Under the pieces are notes generated by a model. The model had not been told where the DNA came from. It ran no database searches and saw only the letters and a list, made by a program, of their open reading frames with translations. From Saprospiraceae bacterium (GTDB lineage Bacteria > Bacteroidota > Bacteroidia > Chitinophagales > Saprospiraceae): DNA of 64,000 nt. The DNA lies in the NCBI GenBank assembly GCA_022844565.1, contig JALHLK010000004.1, positions 124,001 to 188,000 of the forward strand. The letters run 5' to 3'. Position 1 is the first letter of the stretch; every line of letters begins with the position of its first letter. This document shows positions 53,048-62,800 of the stretch, in pieces. Position numbers and translations under genes: made by a program.

Positions 53048-54832
53048 ATGAAAGATTTTTTCAAGTCACTTTTAGCCTCGTGTTTAGGTGTTTTTTTAGC
53101 ATTTGGCTTACTATTTTTTATCTTATTTGCAATAGCAGGTGCCTCTATGTTTGCTGGTAAATCGACAGATACCTCAGATGGCTTTTTGATGTTAGACATG
53201 TCAAGACCTTTGCCTGAATTGACAGACAATGTAGAAATATCTCCTTTAGACTTCCAAAACTCAAATAATACAGGCTTACGCGATTATATCAGACTCATAG
53301 AAAATGCTCAGGATGATAGTTCAATCAAAGGTATAGTCATAAAAGCTGATGAACCTGCCAATGGAGGAGCTACATTATTAGCCGTAAGCGATGCGCTCCA
53401 AAAATTTAAAAAAGGATCAAAGCCGGTATATGCATATGTTAACTTTGCTTCTCGAAATGGATATATGCTTGCCAGTATTGCAGATTCAGTGATGATCAAT
53501 CCAAATGGGGGTGTTATGCTGAATGGATACAGTACTACGATGCCTTTCATCAAAGGTTTAGCTGATAAATTGGGTATTAAATTCAATATATTTTATGCTG
53601 GAAATTTTAAAAGTGCTACAGAACCACTACGAAGAACAGATATGAGCCCAGAAAGTAAACAACAAACAAGGGAGTTTCTCAATGAGTACCTTCAAACTTT
53701 ACAAAATGTTATCATAAAGAATAGAAAGATATCTAAACCTCAACTTGATGTGGCGATGTCTGAGATTCAAGGATTCACACCTGAAGGATCATTAAGTTCA
53801 AAACTTGTTGATGCAATTGGTTATCAAGATCAGTTCGAAGACATGTTGAGGAAATCAGCAAAGCTAGGAAAAAAGGATAAAGTCAAGTACATATCAATGG
53901 ACAGCTATAAAAAAAGGACTACATTGATCAACAAAGGTACTTTTAAAGAAAAGGTAGCCATCCTTTATGCAGAAGGGGATGTAGTATTCGGACAAGATAT
54001 GAAAGGGGTGATTAGTGACGAAAAATATATAAAGGCCCTTACAAAAATTAGAAATGACGATAATATTAAGGCCCTAGTATTGAGAGTGAACAGTGGGGGA
54101 GGAAGCGCATTTACTTCAGATGTAATTTGGCGTGAGATTGAGTTGATAAAAAAAGCGGGCAAACCAGTCATTGCTTCATTTGGTGATTATGCTGCCAGCG
54201 GTGGCTATTATATTGCTTGTGGGGCTGACAAAATATTTGCTTATCCTAATACTTTAACTGGATCTATAGGTGTGTTTTCTATCTTGCCAAATACCAAGTC
54301 CTTGATGAATGATAAGTTAGGTATCACTTTTGATACAGTGCAGACATTACCTAATTCAGTATTTCTGCCGCTTAACTTTGATCTTTCTGATAAAGATCAA
54401 GAAATCCTTAATGCTAGTACTACTCATACTTACAACACTTTCTTAAAAAAAGTTGCAGCAGGTAGAAAAATGAAAGTAGAAGATGTTGACAAAATAGCTC
54501 AGGGTAGGGTATGGACAGGAGACATCGCTGTGACAAAGGGTCTAGTAGACAAGATTGGCTCTTTAGAAGATGCAGTAAAAGAAGCAGTCAAAATGGCAAA
54601 ATTGAGTGATAAGTACAAAATTGTAGAATACCCAACAATTACAAAGGATCCTTTTCAAGAAATTTTAGCGAATCTTGATATGTCAGGTGAAGAAGAAGAA
54701 GCTAAAGTTGAGAGTTTAAAAATACTGAATAAAATTGTGGGATCAAAAGAATATAAGTTCCTCAAACTTATATCAGAAGGTAAGCGTGAGAATTTAATTC
54801 AAGCAAGGATACCTTTTGAGATCAATAATTAA
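53048..54832 (+). CDS. sppA: Signal peptide peptidase SppA, 67-kDa type
   Basis: SppA cuts signal peptides left in the inner membrane after secretion. The 594-residue long form has an N-terminal membrane helix (LLASCLGVFLAFGLLFFILF) and two tandem ClpP-like domains. The catalytic pair is Lys188, in YAGNFKSATEPLRR, and Ser384, in SFGDYAASGGYYIA, as in E. coli (Lys209/Ser409). The mid-domain motif VLRVNSGGGSAFTSDVIW is intact. Its upstream spacer of 233 bp is AT-rich with no clear promoter. After its stop, 54833-54958 has nothing recognisable. Confidence 0.95.
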   Translation: MKDFFKSLLASCLGVFLAFGLLFFILFAIAGASMFAGKSTDTSDGFLMLDMSRPLPELTDNVEISPLDFQNSNNTGLRDYIRLIENAQDDSSIKGIVIKADEPANGGATLLAVSDALQKFKKGSKPVYAYVNFASRNGYMLASIADSVMINPNGGVMLNGYSTTMPFIKGLADKLGIKFNIFYAGNFKSATEPLRRTDMSPESKQQTREFLNEYLQTLQNVIIKNRKISKPQLDVAMSEIQGFTPEGSLSSKLVDAIGYQDQFEDMLRKSAKLGKKDKVKYISMDSYKKRTTLINKGTFKEKVAILYAEGDVVFGQDMKGVISDEKYIKALTKIRNDDNIKALVLRVNSGGGSAFTSDVIWREIELIKKAGKPVIASFGDYAASGGYYIACGADKIFAYPNTLTGSIGVFSILPNTKSLMNDKLGITFDTVQTLPNSVFLPLNFDLSDKDQEILNASTTHTYNTFLKKVAAGRKMKVEDVDKIAQGRVWTGDIAVTKGLVDKIGSLEDAVKEAVKMAKLSDKYKIVEYPTITKDPFQEILANLDMSGEEEEAKVESLKILNKIVGSKEYKFLKLISEGKRENLIQARIPFEINN

Positions 54833-54958
54833 GGATTTTTACAGCTAAAAATGTGGTATCTTAAAGATGTAAATCGATAAGCATATTTTTAAATTAATAA
54901 ACGATTGATAATTTTGATTATCCTAAAGTTGAATTTTTAGAATCAATATTTCAATTTT

Positions 54959-55419
54959 TTATTTGTCAATTAAGGAAATACTTGAGTGTAATTTGAATCT
55001 TTACCCCTTTGGTATTTCTACAGATAATGATGAGCCAATTCCTTTTGCTATTTCAATGATGAATGCTGATCTATGGAATACTGAAATTGAATCTGGCGAT
55101 AAAAAAGGACTTTGTAATCTAATACCGATGATGACTTCAATATAGTCCAATCTTCGCTCGCTCAAATTGCACTATTTTCAATCTATCTCGGTATAAACCA
55201 AACTAAAACTATAAAATAGTTTGGACTATTTTATAATAAGTCTTGGTATAAGACTTTGCTTATTAGTGTTTCTGTCTCGTTGATCATAAAATCGTCAACG
55301 GTTTGACAAACTGGACCAATACCATCATGACATCAACCACTTATCTGAAAAAGAAGCGACCCGTACTTCAATTCTAGTTTTTGAAGAATGTGAGCCGCTT
55401 CTGCTATAATATCTATCAT
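54959..55419 (-). pseudogene. DUF779-domain protein, disrupted
   Basis: The minus strand from an ATG at 55419 reads IAEAAHILQKLELKYGSLLF, then QISG, a TGA, then CHDGIGPVCQTVDDF, matching the DUF779 pattern GPLMFHQSGGCCDG. After an interruption it resumes as SVFHRSAFIIEIAKGIGSSL and SVEIPKG, a stop, then RFKLHSSIS, the C-terminal half, ending at a TAA at 54959. The interruption (55142-55229) is an inserted inverted-repeat element; without it the length is about 370 bp, the size of a normal DUF779 gene. DUF779 genes usually follow aldehyde dehydrogenase genes, as here. Confidence 0.85.
55142..55229. mobile_element. 88-bp inverted-repeat insertion inside the DUF779 relic
   Basis: ATAGTCCAA at 55142-55150 is the exact reverse complement of TTGGACTAT at 55221-55229. 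The intervening sequence has no homology to DUF779 and includes an ATAAAATAGT/ACTATTTTAT hairpin at the right end. It separates the two recognisable halves of the DUF779 gene. No clear target duplication is seen. Confidence 0.6.
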
Positions 55420-55466
55420 GTAATAGAATATTAGAAGCAGATAACTTAATATCATAGCTAATAAGT

Positions 55467-55619
55467 CTATTTTTTTTCGGTCTGTAATGAATTTAGCATC
55501 ATTTAGTAATTGTCTCTGCCGATTCCGGACTTTTTGTAGCCACCAAATGGAGCGTGTGAAGGATATAAATGATAACAATGGACCTACACTTTTCTTGGTT
55601 TTATCTCTCTTAAAACGCC
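55467..55619 (-). pseudogene. Aldehyde dehydrogenase, C-terminal fragment
   Basis: Reading one frame on the minus strand gives GVLREIKPRKV, a TAG (expected Trp), then VHCYHLYPSHAPFGGYKKSG, IGRDNY, a TAA, then MMLNSLQTEKK before a TAG. This matches the highly conserved aldehyde dehydrogenase ending RVWVNCYHxYPxHAPFGG plus YKKSGIGRE. Two in-frame stops show it is dead. The gene's first ~450 codons are missing; upstream sequence runs straight into a palindromic element at 55633. DUF779 genes typically follow this enzyme, and the DUF779 relic lies 47 bp downstream. Confidence 0.92.
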
Positions 55620-55632
55620 AATTGAACTCCCC

Positions 55633-55879
55633 TTAAACCCAAATTGGTCATTAGAACTTTGTCATGAGTGGTTAAAGTACAATAAAATAAGACATTTTAC
55701 CGACTGAAGCATCCCGATTGCAATCGGGATGGTAAAGGATGAGATCCGTATAAAATTGGTACCAATGTACCAATTTAGGAGCGAACTGAAAGCACTGTCT
55801 TTCAGCTTATACTAATCCTTATGAAAAAAACTCAAATTTAACTCCGTAATAAATTTTCTAATGCCCAATTTGGGTTAAA
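55633..55879 (-). repeat. Palindromic element of the AGTTC/CTAAA/CTCAT family, copy 4 (247 bp)
   Basis: Terminal inverted repeats TTAAACCCAAATTGGTCATT (55633) and TTTAACCCAAATTGGGCATT (reverse of 55879) match at 22 of 24 positions over their full length. The core at 55738-55787, minus strand, reads AGTTCGCTCCTAAATTGGT, loop ACATTGG, TACCAATTTTATACGG. It also holds perfect hairpins CATCCCGATT/AATCGGGATG and CTGAAAG/CTTTCAG. It abuts the truncated aldehyde dehydrogenase relic. AACTCCCCTT just before it (about 55625-55634) is the end motif of copy 1. Confidence 0.88.
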
Positions 55880-55993
55880 GCAAAAAGGCTTCAATATCTT
55901 TATACTGAAACCTTTTTAATTATTAAAAATAACCACCATAATAATCTTAAGTAAACTGCATTTTTGAGGTATGCCTAATAAGTGTTAACCATA

Positions 55994-58900
55994 TCAATCC
56001 ACTAATAAAAGTTTAATCGTTTGACTTTCTGTTGCTGTTTTGAGGTTGAGCATGTATACACCTGTAGCGGGTAAATCTGTTCTCTGGATGGTTAGTTTAT
56101 TCTCACCTTTAGTTCCTTTAAGTGTATTGTTATAAACTAATTTTCCTTGTTGGTCATAAATCAAAATATTTACATTTTCATCTTTTTGCAAGTTGTAAGA
56201 CAATACCGATTTATCTGCAAATGGATTTGGAAAACTAATGATTCGCGCAGTTTTTAACTCGTTACCTCTAGTTTGCAATTCTATTTTGCTGGTATGTAAT
56301 TCGTTGTCATATATTTCAGAATGTAAGTTCACAACATCACCTTTGTTCTGATTGACTAATAATGTAAACAATAGGTCATTTTCTTTAATGGCAATATTTT
56401 CGTTTTTAGCTACCCATGAAATTTTTAATTTATCGTTGTCATAATAGATTTGACCACCATCAATGTCTAAGGTATTTTGCATCAAACTTACATAGTTTTT
56501 GATGCCTAAAGTCATTTCTAAGCCCGAAGTATTTATACTTTTTCCAGCAAAAAATTTAATTTGGTCTTGTGCTATTTCGTAATGGATTGGCATTGTAGAA
56601 GCAGATCTTCCAAAAAGTCCGTTTGCACTATACGCAGCATCTACATCTCCAACTTTGATCATCATAAAGTCTGCGGCAAGATCATCAAGCTCGAGATTGT
56701 CATATGTTTTTATCTCCCTTAAATCAAATGGCTCGTTTGTATTAAATTTGAAGTCACGAGGCACAAATCTCCACGGTCTGTTGTTAGGTAATTCGTCAGA
56801 TATACCAAGGATGATTTTTCTCAAAGCTACAAGATCGGATAAACTAATTTTTTTATCATTGTCTACATCAGCCGCAATAAGATGATATGGAGAAGTCAAT
56901 CTTGATAAACCTAAGATATGTCTTTGCATGGTGACCAAATCCAAAGTGTTTATACCCATGTCAATGTCGTCCATTTTTTCTGGTTTCAAAAGATAGTTTC
57001 TATTGAAGATGGTATTTGTAAACTCATATTTACCATCTTGGTCAGTCATTACTTTTTTAGTAGATTTATTTACTATATCTTCTAAAACGATTTGTACAGA
57101 CTCCGCATTTTCTAATTTAGAATTTATAACTTTCCCACTGATTGTGCCTCCATCATCTATCATATTAGGACACGCATTATTAAGGGGAGAATCTTGAAGT
57201 ATTAATGTTACATCGCAAAAGTCAAAATTATTATTTGCATCAAACACATACATACGGATTGGAATTCTAGCTGACATTCCATTTGAAATATTAGCACATG
57301 TGAATACGCGTCCCGAATCACGAATACTTGTAGTAAATGAGAATCTTAGATTTTGATTAGTACCACAAAAACTTTCGCTTTTAAGATCAAAGTCTTTAGC
57401 CCAAATTTCCGCACGGCCGTTTTTGTCAAGTACCCATACCACTTCTCCAATACATATCGGAGTAGGTTTTTTAGCATGGCGAACTGTGAAAAAATATCTA
57501 CATACGGTTTCATTGCCACACCCGTCAAGTACTCTGTAAATCATTTCATGAGTTCCAGCAGGAAATGTATCAGAAATAGCTGGCCCAAATCCTCTATCAT
57601 CTATGGTTTGGTTACTGAACAAGTCTATTTCCCAAGCATATTTTAATAAATTGGAAGGTGTACAATTGTCATCTGCCTCGATTCGGTGATGAACGATGGC
57701 GTCACATCTATCTGAAGCATCAATTGTTCTAGTTGTACAGCCAAATGTTACTCTTGGTCCTTGTTTGTCTTGCACTAAGATTTTTTGTTGATGCGTAAAA
57801 AAAGTAGACGAGTTAACACTGTAGGTACACCAATCTATTACTCTCCATGTTCTAATTATTTTATGACATGCATTATCTACCTGGTAATAATCATCAGTAA
57901 AGCTAATGGCTAAATCTGCACAAGCTTGTGGTTTTAACCTAGGCCTACTTCTAAGAAAATCTGGTGACAATTGATCTGGATTATAACATGCGAATACTGT
58001 TGTATCTAGTGGCCAATCAATATCGTCTTCATCAAAAATATTTGTATTTCGTAAAGTTATAATTTGAGTACACGATGCTTCTAACCCTTGGCTATCGCGT
58101 GCTATCCATGTTCTTGTTACTGTGCCTACACCACACTTGTTCAAAGCTGGCACATCAGGGTTTCGTCTTATTCTCACACCACAATTGTCAGATGCTGTTG
58201 CCTCTCCTCCTGTAAGCATAAGATTGCGATAGTCTTCATAACATTCTAGGGTGATGTTTGGAGGGCAAGAGATGGTAGGAGGTATTTTGTCTTGTACACG
58301 CACATTTGATATACACTCATTACGATTGCCTGAAGCGTCGGTGACTCTTAGCACCACTCTTATGTATTGTACCGCATTTCCATTTACATCCGTACAACAA
58401 AAGTTGACTTTATCGCTAAACGTTGTATCTACACCAAATCCTAGACAATGTGAGTTTAATCTTCTTACTTCATATTTTACTATTTTACAATTGTCAGTAC
58501 TGCCACTATTTACTGAAGCAGCGGTAAGTTCTGCCCACCCATTTTCTTTTAAAGAAACAACAATAAATCCTTCGCAATTTGCAGATGGAGCTTCCTTGTC
58601 CTGCACCACAATTCTCATACTCGAATAGCTTACATTACTACAAACATCCGTCATTTTATATATCACAATCGTGGTATCTAGCCCCACATTGGTCAAAGTA
58701 TATGTATTATCAGTATTATTGATGATATCTGGAGCATGATATATTGTATCACCATAATCTCCAAATTTATCTTTTATTCTATATCCTACAATGTATCCAT
58801 ATGAACTGCAGTCCGTTGCACCAGGATTAGGTAGTTTATAAGTTGCTCCACATTTTTTTGAATCAGTTTTTAGATTAACTAGGGTAGGGTGAGTAGGATT

Positions 58901-59818
58901 TGCTGGTCCTCGCTTGTCAATTATTTTGATTACTTGATTTAATATGGTATCTCGGCCTGTACACCAGTCTATGACTAACCATTCGCGTAGTATTTTTTTT
59001 CCATTTCCGCAAAGGGGAAAAAGTATGTCTTTATAACTTACTTGAATATTTTCGCAAGAAGTATTAGATGGAAAACCTGTGGCGGCTGGATTCGGAGACC
59101 CACTCGGCAAAAAGTTGGTAAAAATACCACATTCTAGTACTGGATTTTCAATATCATCATAACTTAAAGGTGCAGTAACTTGAGACAATAATGTACGACG
59201 AACTCTAATGACTTGGGTGCAAGAAGCACTATTGCCGTAAGCATCGGTAAATATCCATGGTCTTTTGATGATCTTTTCAAACTGGTTAGGACAATCTAAT
59301 TTTTCGACGATGTCAGGAAGGTTTTTAAATGTCGTGTTACTACAAGCATCAACGCCAATTGGTCTAGAAATCCCTGAAACAGGGGTTAGGTTAGTGCCAC
59401 ATGGTACAGTTAAAGTATCGCATCCACTTATTACTGGAGGTAGTTTGTCTTCTATCCATGCATATCCCCAGCATGAAGTGCCACATATGTCTAAAAATAC
59501 ACTTACTTCTATTCGTTGCCCAATAAAATCTCGGGTTATCCTGTTATTGGGAATGATTCTTCCCCTGTTATCTTTTGCTACAACTCTATAATTTGACTCA
59601 GGAAATGCCATTGTTTTGACCAATGCCTTTGCGGTAAGTATCTCTTCACAACTTGTGTTAAGCGATAATTGAACATTACCATTGCAAGAAAGTGGTACGG
59701 AGCAACCTTCTTGACCGATTATATTTGTACTAGTAGAAAAGCAGAGCAAAACGATAAACCAAACGTATCCAAAAAATTGTTTTGGTATACTAGAGTTGAT
59801 ATTGTCTATATTGTTCAT
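55994..59818 (-). CDS. Giant T9SS-secreted protein with dockerin-like and cohesin-like domains
   Basis: A 1274-residue exported protein (signal near FFGYVWFIVLLCFSTSTNII). Residues ~25-880 are beta-rich Cys-containing repeats of HYR/Ig type. A Cna-B-like segment (GTISGKVINSKLENAESVQI) leads to a dockerin-like region GINTLDLVTMQRHILG and AADVDNDKKISLSDLVALRK with a Ca-loop D-x-D-x-D. Then comes a cohesin-like domain (residues ~1060-1170), and a C-terminal T9SS sorting domain FPNPFADKSVLSYNLQKDEN ending ESQTIKLLLVD. It is 59 bp from its paralog at 59878, which has the same architecture. It probably acts as a surface adhesin or structural protein. Confidence 0.88.
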   Translation of the reverse strand: MNNIDNINSSIPKQFFGYVWFIVLLCFSTSTNIIGQEGCSVPLSCNGNVQLSLNTSCEEILTAKALVKTMAFPESNYRVVAKDNRGRIIPNNRITRDFIGQRIEVSVFLDICGTSCWGYAWIEDKLPPVISGCDTLTVPCGTNLTPVSGISRPIGVDACSNTTFKNLPDIVEKLDCPNQFEKIIKRPWIFTDAYGNSASCTQVIRVRRTLLSQVTAPLSYDDIENPVLECGIFTNFLPSGSPNPAATGFPSNTSCENIQVSYKDILFPLCGNGKKILREWLVIDWCTGRDTILNQVIKIIDKRGPANPTHPTLVNLKTDSKKCGATYKLPNPGATDCSSYGYIVGYRIKDKFGDYGDTIYHAPDIINNTDNTYTLTNVGLDTTIVIYKMTDVCSNVSYSSMRIVVQDKEAPSANCEGFIVVSLKENGWAELTAASVNSGSTDNCKIVKYEVRRLNSHCLGFGVDTTFSDKVNFCCTDVNGNAVQYIRVVLRVTDASGNRNECISNVRVQDKIPPTISCPPNITLECYEDYRNLMLTGGEATASDNCGVRIRRNPDVPALNKCGVGTVTRTWIARDSQGLEASCTQIITLRNTNIFDEDDIDWPLDTTVFACYNPDQLSPDFLRSRPRLKPQACADLAISFTDDYYQVDNACHKIIRTWRVIDWCTYSVNSSTFFTHQQKILVQDKQGPRVTFGCTTRTIDASDRCDAIVHHRIEADDNCTPSNLLKYAWEIDLFSNQTIDDRGFGPAISDTFPAGTHEMIYRVLDGCGNETVCRYFFTVRHAKKPTPICIGEVVWVLDKNGRAEIWAKDFDLKSESFCGTNQNLRFSFTTSIRDSGRVFTCANISNGMSARIPIRMYVFDANNNFDFCDVTLILQDSPLNNACPNMIDDGGTISGKVINSKLENAESVQIVLEDIVNKSTKKVMTDQDGKYEFTNTIFNRNYLLKPEKMDDIDMGINTLDLVTMQRHILGLSRLTSPYHLIAADVDNDKKISLSDLVALRKIILGISDELPNNRPWRFVPRDFKFNTNEPFDLREIKTYDNLELDDLAADFMMIKVGDVDAAYSANGLFGRSASTMPIHYEIAQDQIKFFAGKSINTSGLEMTLGIKNYVSLMQNTLDIDGGQIYYDNDKLKISWVAKNENIAIKENDLLFTLLVNQNKGDVVNLHSEIYDNELHTSKIELQTRGNELKTARIISFPNPFADKSVLSYNLQKDENVNILIYDQQGKLVYNNTLKGTKGENKLTIQRTDLPATGVYMLNLKTATESQTIKLLLVD

Positions 59819-59877
59819 GTTGATAACTTTTATTAGATATGGTTATTTTAAATTTAAAAAATCGGAAGGATAGATGA

Positions 59878-62800
59878 TCACTTGAGTTTGATCATCTTCC
59901 TTCCTAAGTGGTGAGTTTTAGTTAAAATCTGATAAATGAGTATGCCCTCTGCATCCAGCTCTTGGCCAGATATCTTCACTGTATTCTTACCTTTTGGGTA
60001 GATTGCACTTTTTGAGTACACTTCTTTTCCTTCTGTATTGAATACTTTTATAGTTACTTGTTCATCCTTCCCGATTTCAAACACAACTTCTGTCTCGTTT
60101 GTAAATGGATTAGGAGTATTTTGGTGCACTTTTAAGCCCAAATCACTATCTACCGCTTGTCTTAATTCTAAATTGTAGATCTCTTCTATATCATTGCTTA
60201 CATAATAAGATTGAGATAAAAATCCAGCATTTAATTCAAGCTTCTGATCAGGTTTTGACCCACTAAAATCGATAGATATGAGTTGATCATTCATATAATG
60301 TGGTTTACCATCCCTCGATGTAATCACAATTCTTAAAGTACCTTTATTTGTGTTTTTAAAATAGTCTAAATCGAATTTTTCATTCAGCTCATTTAAGGTA
60401 ACATTATCAATGTTTGTCCCTACAGGAATGTCAAACTCCATTTGCAACCCGTTAATGAAAAAAGAACCATCTGTTTGTAATTCATAACTACCTGCTAAGT
60501 TATCAACAGTTTTATTGGTTTTTACGGTGATATATTTACTAGATCTGCCTGTTAAATTGGCATTGGCATAGGAGCCATCTATATCGCCCATTTTGATACC
60601 CATAAAGTCCATCTTCTCTAATGTTGACGCCAATTTGTCAATCTGATAAGCTTCATTGATAGGGTATAGTTCAGCTATTGTCGGCATGTCATTGGCAGTG
60701 ATAAACTTCCACACATTTCCATTTTCAAAATTGTCTACAATTCCTAATATGAGTTGTCTTAATGCTACCAAATCCCCGATTGTAATTCTCTGGTCAAAAT
60801 TTACATCAGCTGCAATCATTTTCATGGGATCACTTATTTTACCCAATCCTAGAATATGTCTTTGGATACTGATGATATCTAGTGTATTTACCCCTTTTAT
60901 GGCATCATCTGCCATCGCTGCATCCCATGAGTATTCTAGATCTTTTCTTAAGTTTTTGAATTCGTAATTTCCTGTACTTGATGTTTGGGCGGTCAGTGGG
61001 AAACCAAGTGCATCCGCATTTATCTTTATTTCTGCACCTTCCATTGGTTTTTTATCAAAGTCCATAACCTTTCCAGAAATACTAAATCTTGAAGTAGGCG
61101 TGACACCACTACATGTATTATTATTATCTTGTAAGATTAGGCGAGCTTCACAAAAATCAAAATTTCCAGTAGTATCAAAAGCATAAACCTTGACAGGTAT
61201 GCCCTGAGTACCATATTCTACTAAGTCTTGACAAGTGAATACTCTATTGCTATCTTTTCTTAATTCGCTAAAAGAAAACTTAATTTTATTAGCTGGAGTA
61301 CAATTGTCAGTTGCTTCTTTTATGAAATCCTTTGCCCATAGTGTGATCATTCCAGCAGAGGGCATCACCACAGATACTATTTGAGTGTAACAAATAGGTG
61401 TTGGCTTTTTTACGTCTTTGACATCGTATACTCTATTGCACCTTGTCGTATTTCCACATTCATCCCTAACTGTCCAAATGATTCTATGCATTCCCGGTTG
61501 TACCACATGATTTAAGTCTCGACCATTCCCTACTGAGTCTATGGTACCATTGTTATTTAAGTCCAATTCATAAGAATAGTAAAGAGGATTTTGACAATCA
61601 TCAGTCGCTTCTGCTCTCATTCTTATCCGTGAGTTACACAGACCTCCTCCATCTTCTACAATCAGGTCATTTGGATTACATCCTACGGTGATAGTAGGGG
61701 CGATGTTGTTTAATACTCTTATCACTTGCTTATGGGTCCAAGAAACTTGAAATGGGGCTCTTGGATCAAACTGACACCAGTCTATTACCGTCCATTCCCT
61801 AATGATTTTGAAACAAGCACTATCTGCATATTGGAATACAATGTCAGTGTAATCATAGGCTGGTTGGCTACACGGAGGTTGGTTTATCCATCTTGGAAAC
61901 CTTGACGCTATTGGTAAATCTTCAGGGCGAACACTTAACTCTCTACACCCATTTGGTACTGAGTAATCATCAGGCCAGTCGATATTATTGGCGTTAAAAG
62001 GAGTAGTTGGTCTCACGGTGATCATTTGTACACAAGAAGATTTGTTACCACTTTTGTCTGTTGCGATAAATGTTCTCGTGATCTTTCCTATACCACATTC
62101 ATTGAGAGCCTTGGTCACGATCTCTTCAGATGTAAAGCCACATGAATCGATAATAACGGGAAATCCAAATCGCGCTAAATTGTGAATGTCATCACCACAA
62201 TTCATTGCTGTATCAGCTGGACATTTATGAAATTTTGGTGGTGTATTATCTTGAATTGTCACTTCCACCATACATTCATTGGTATTGCCAGACTTGTCGG
62301 TAACCCTCATGACCACCATCACTGTTTTACCTAGGTCTTCGCAACAAAATAGGACCTTGTCAGAGAAAAAGTTTCTTCTAAAACAAGTAGAATCTTCCAT
62401 CCTTCTCATCTCTATCTTGTCTATCGCACAATTGTCATACGATCCGTTGTCAAAAGCATCAAAACCTGCCCATGCTAAACCTTGCTCATTCAAAGCGACG
62501 AAAGTAAATTGCTTACACACTGCCACCGGGGCTCTATTGTCTTTTATTGTAATTGTTGTGAAGCACCGGGTATGATTGCTACACCCATCAAATATGTAGT
62601 AGCTTACCCAATATTTTGTGTAATTCTCATCTAAGTTCTGAATAACATATCTTCCGGAACCTACCTCCGAAACTCCATCTGTCGTAGCACCAGTATATGG
62701 GTCATCAGAATTGTCTACAGGCTTTATAGCTACGGAGTAATTCCAATTTATACAATCCACCACATCTGGAATAGGCACGTTAAAAGTACCGACACATGTT

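Noticed and set aside
53005-53229. Minus-strand frame antisense to the sppA start
   Set aside because: It overlaps the start of a well-supported gene on the other strand and has no recognisable features.
54963-55145. Forward frame of 60 residues in the 54.9-55.1 kb spacer
   Set aside because: It is the opposite strand of the DUF779 relic, which explains why it is open; no promoter or homology.
55333-55578. Minus-strand frame of 81 residues taken as a small membrane protein
   Set aside because: It is a frame that joins parts of the aldehyde dehydrogenase and DUF779 relics; in the true frames these show conserved family motifs and stops.
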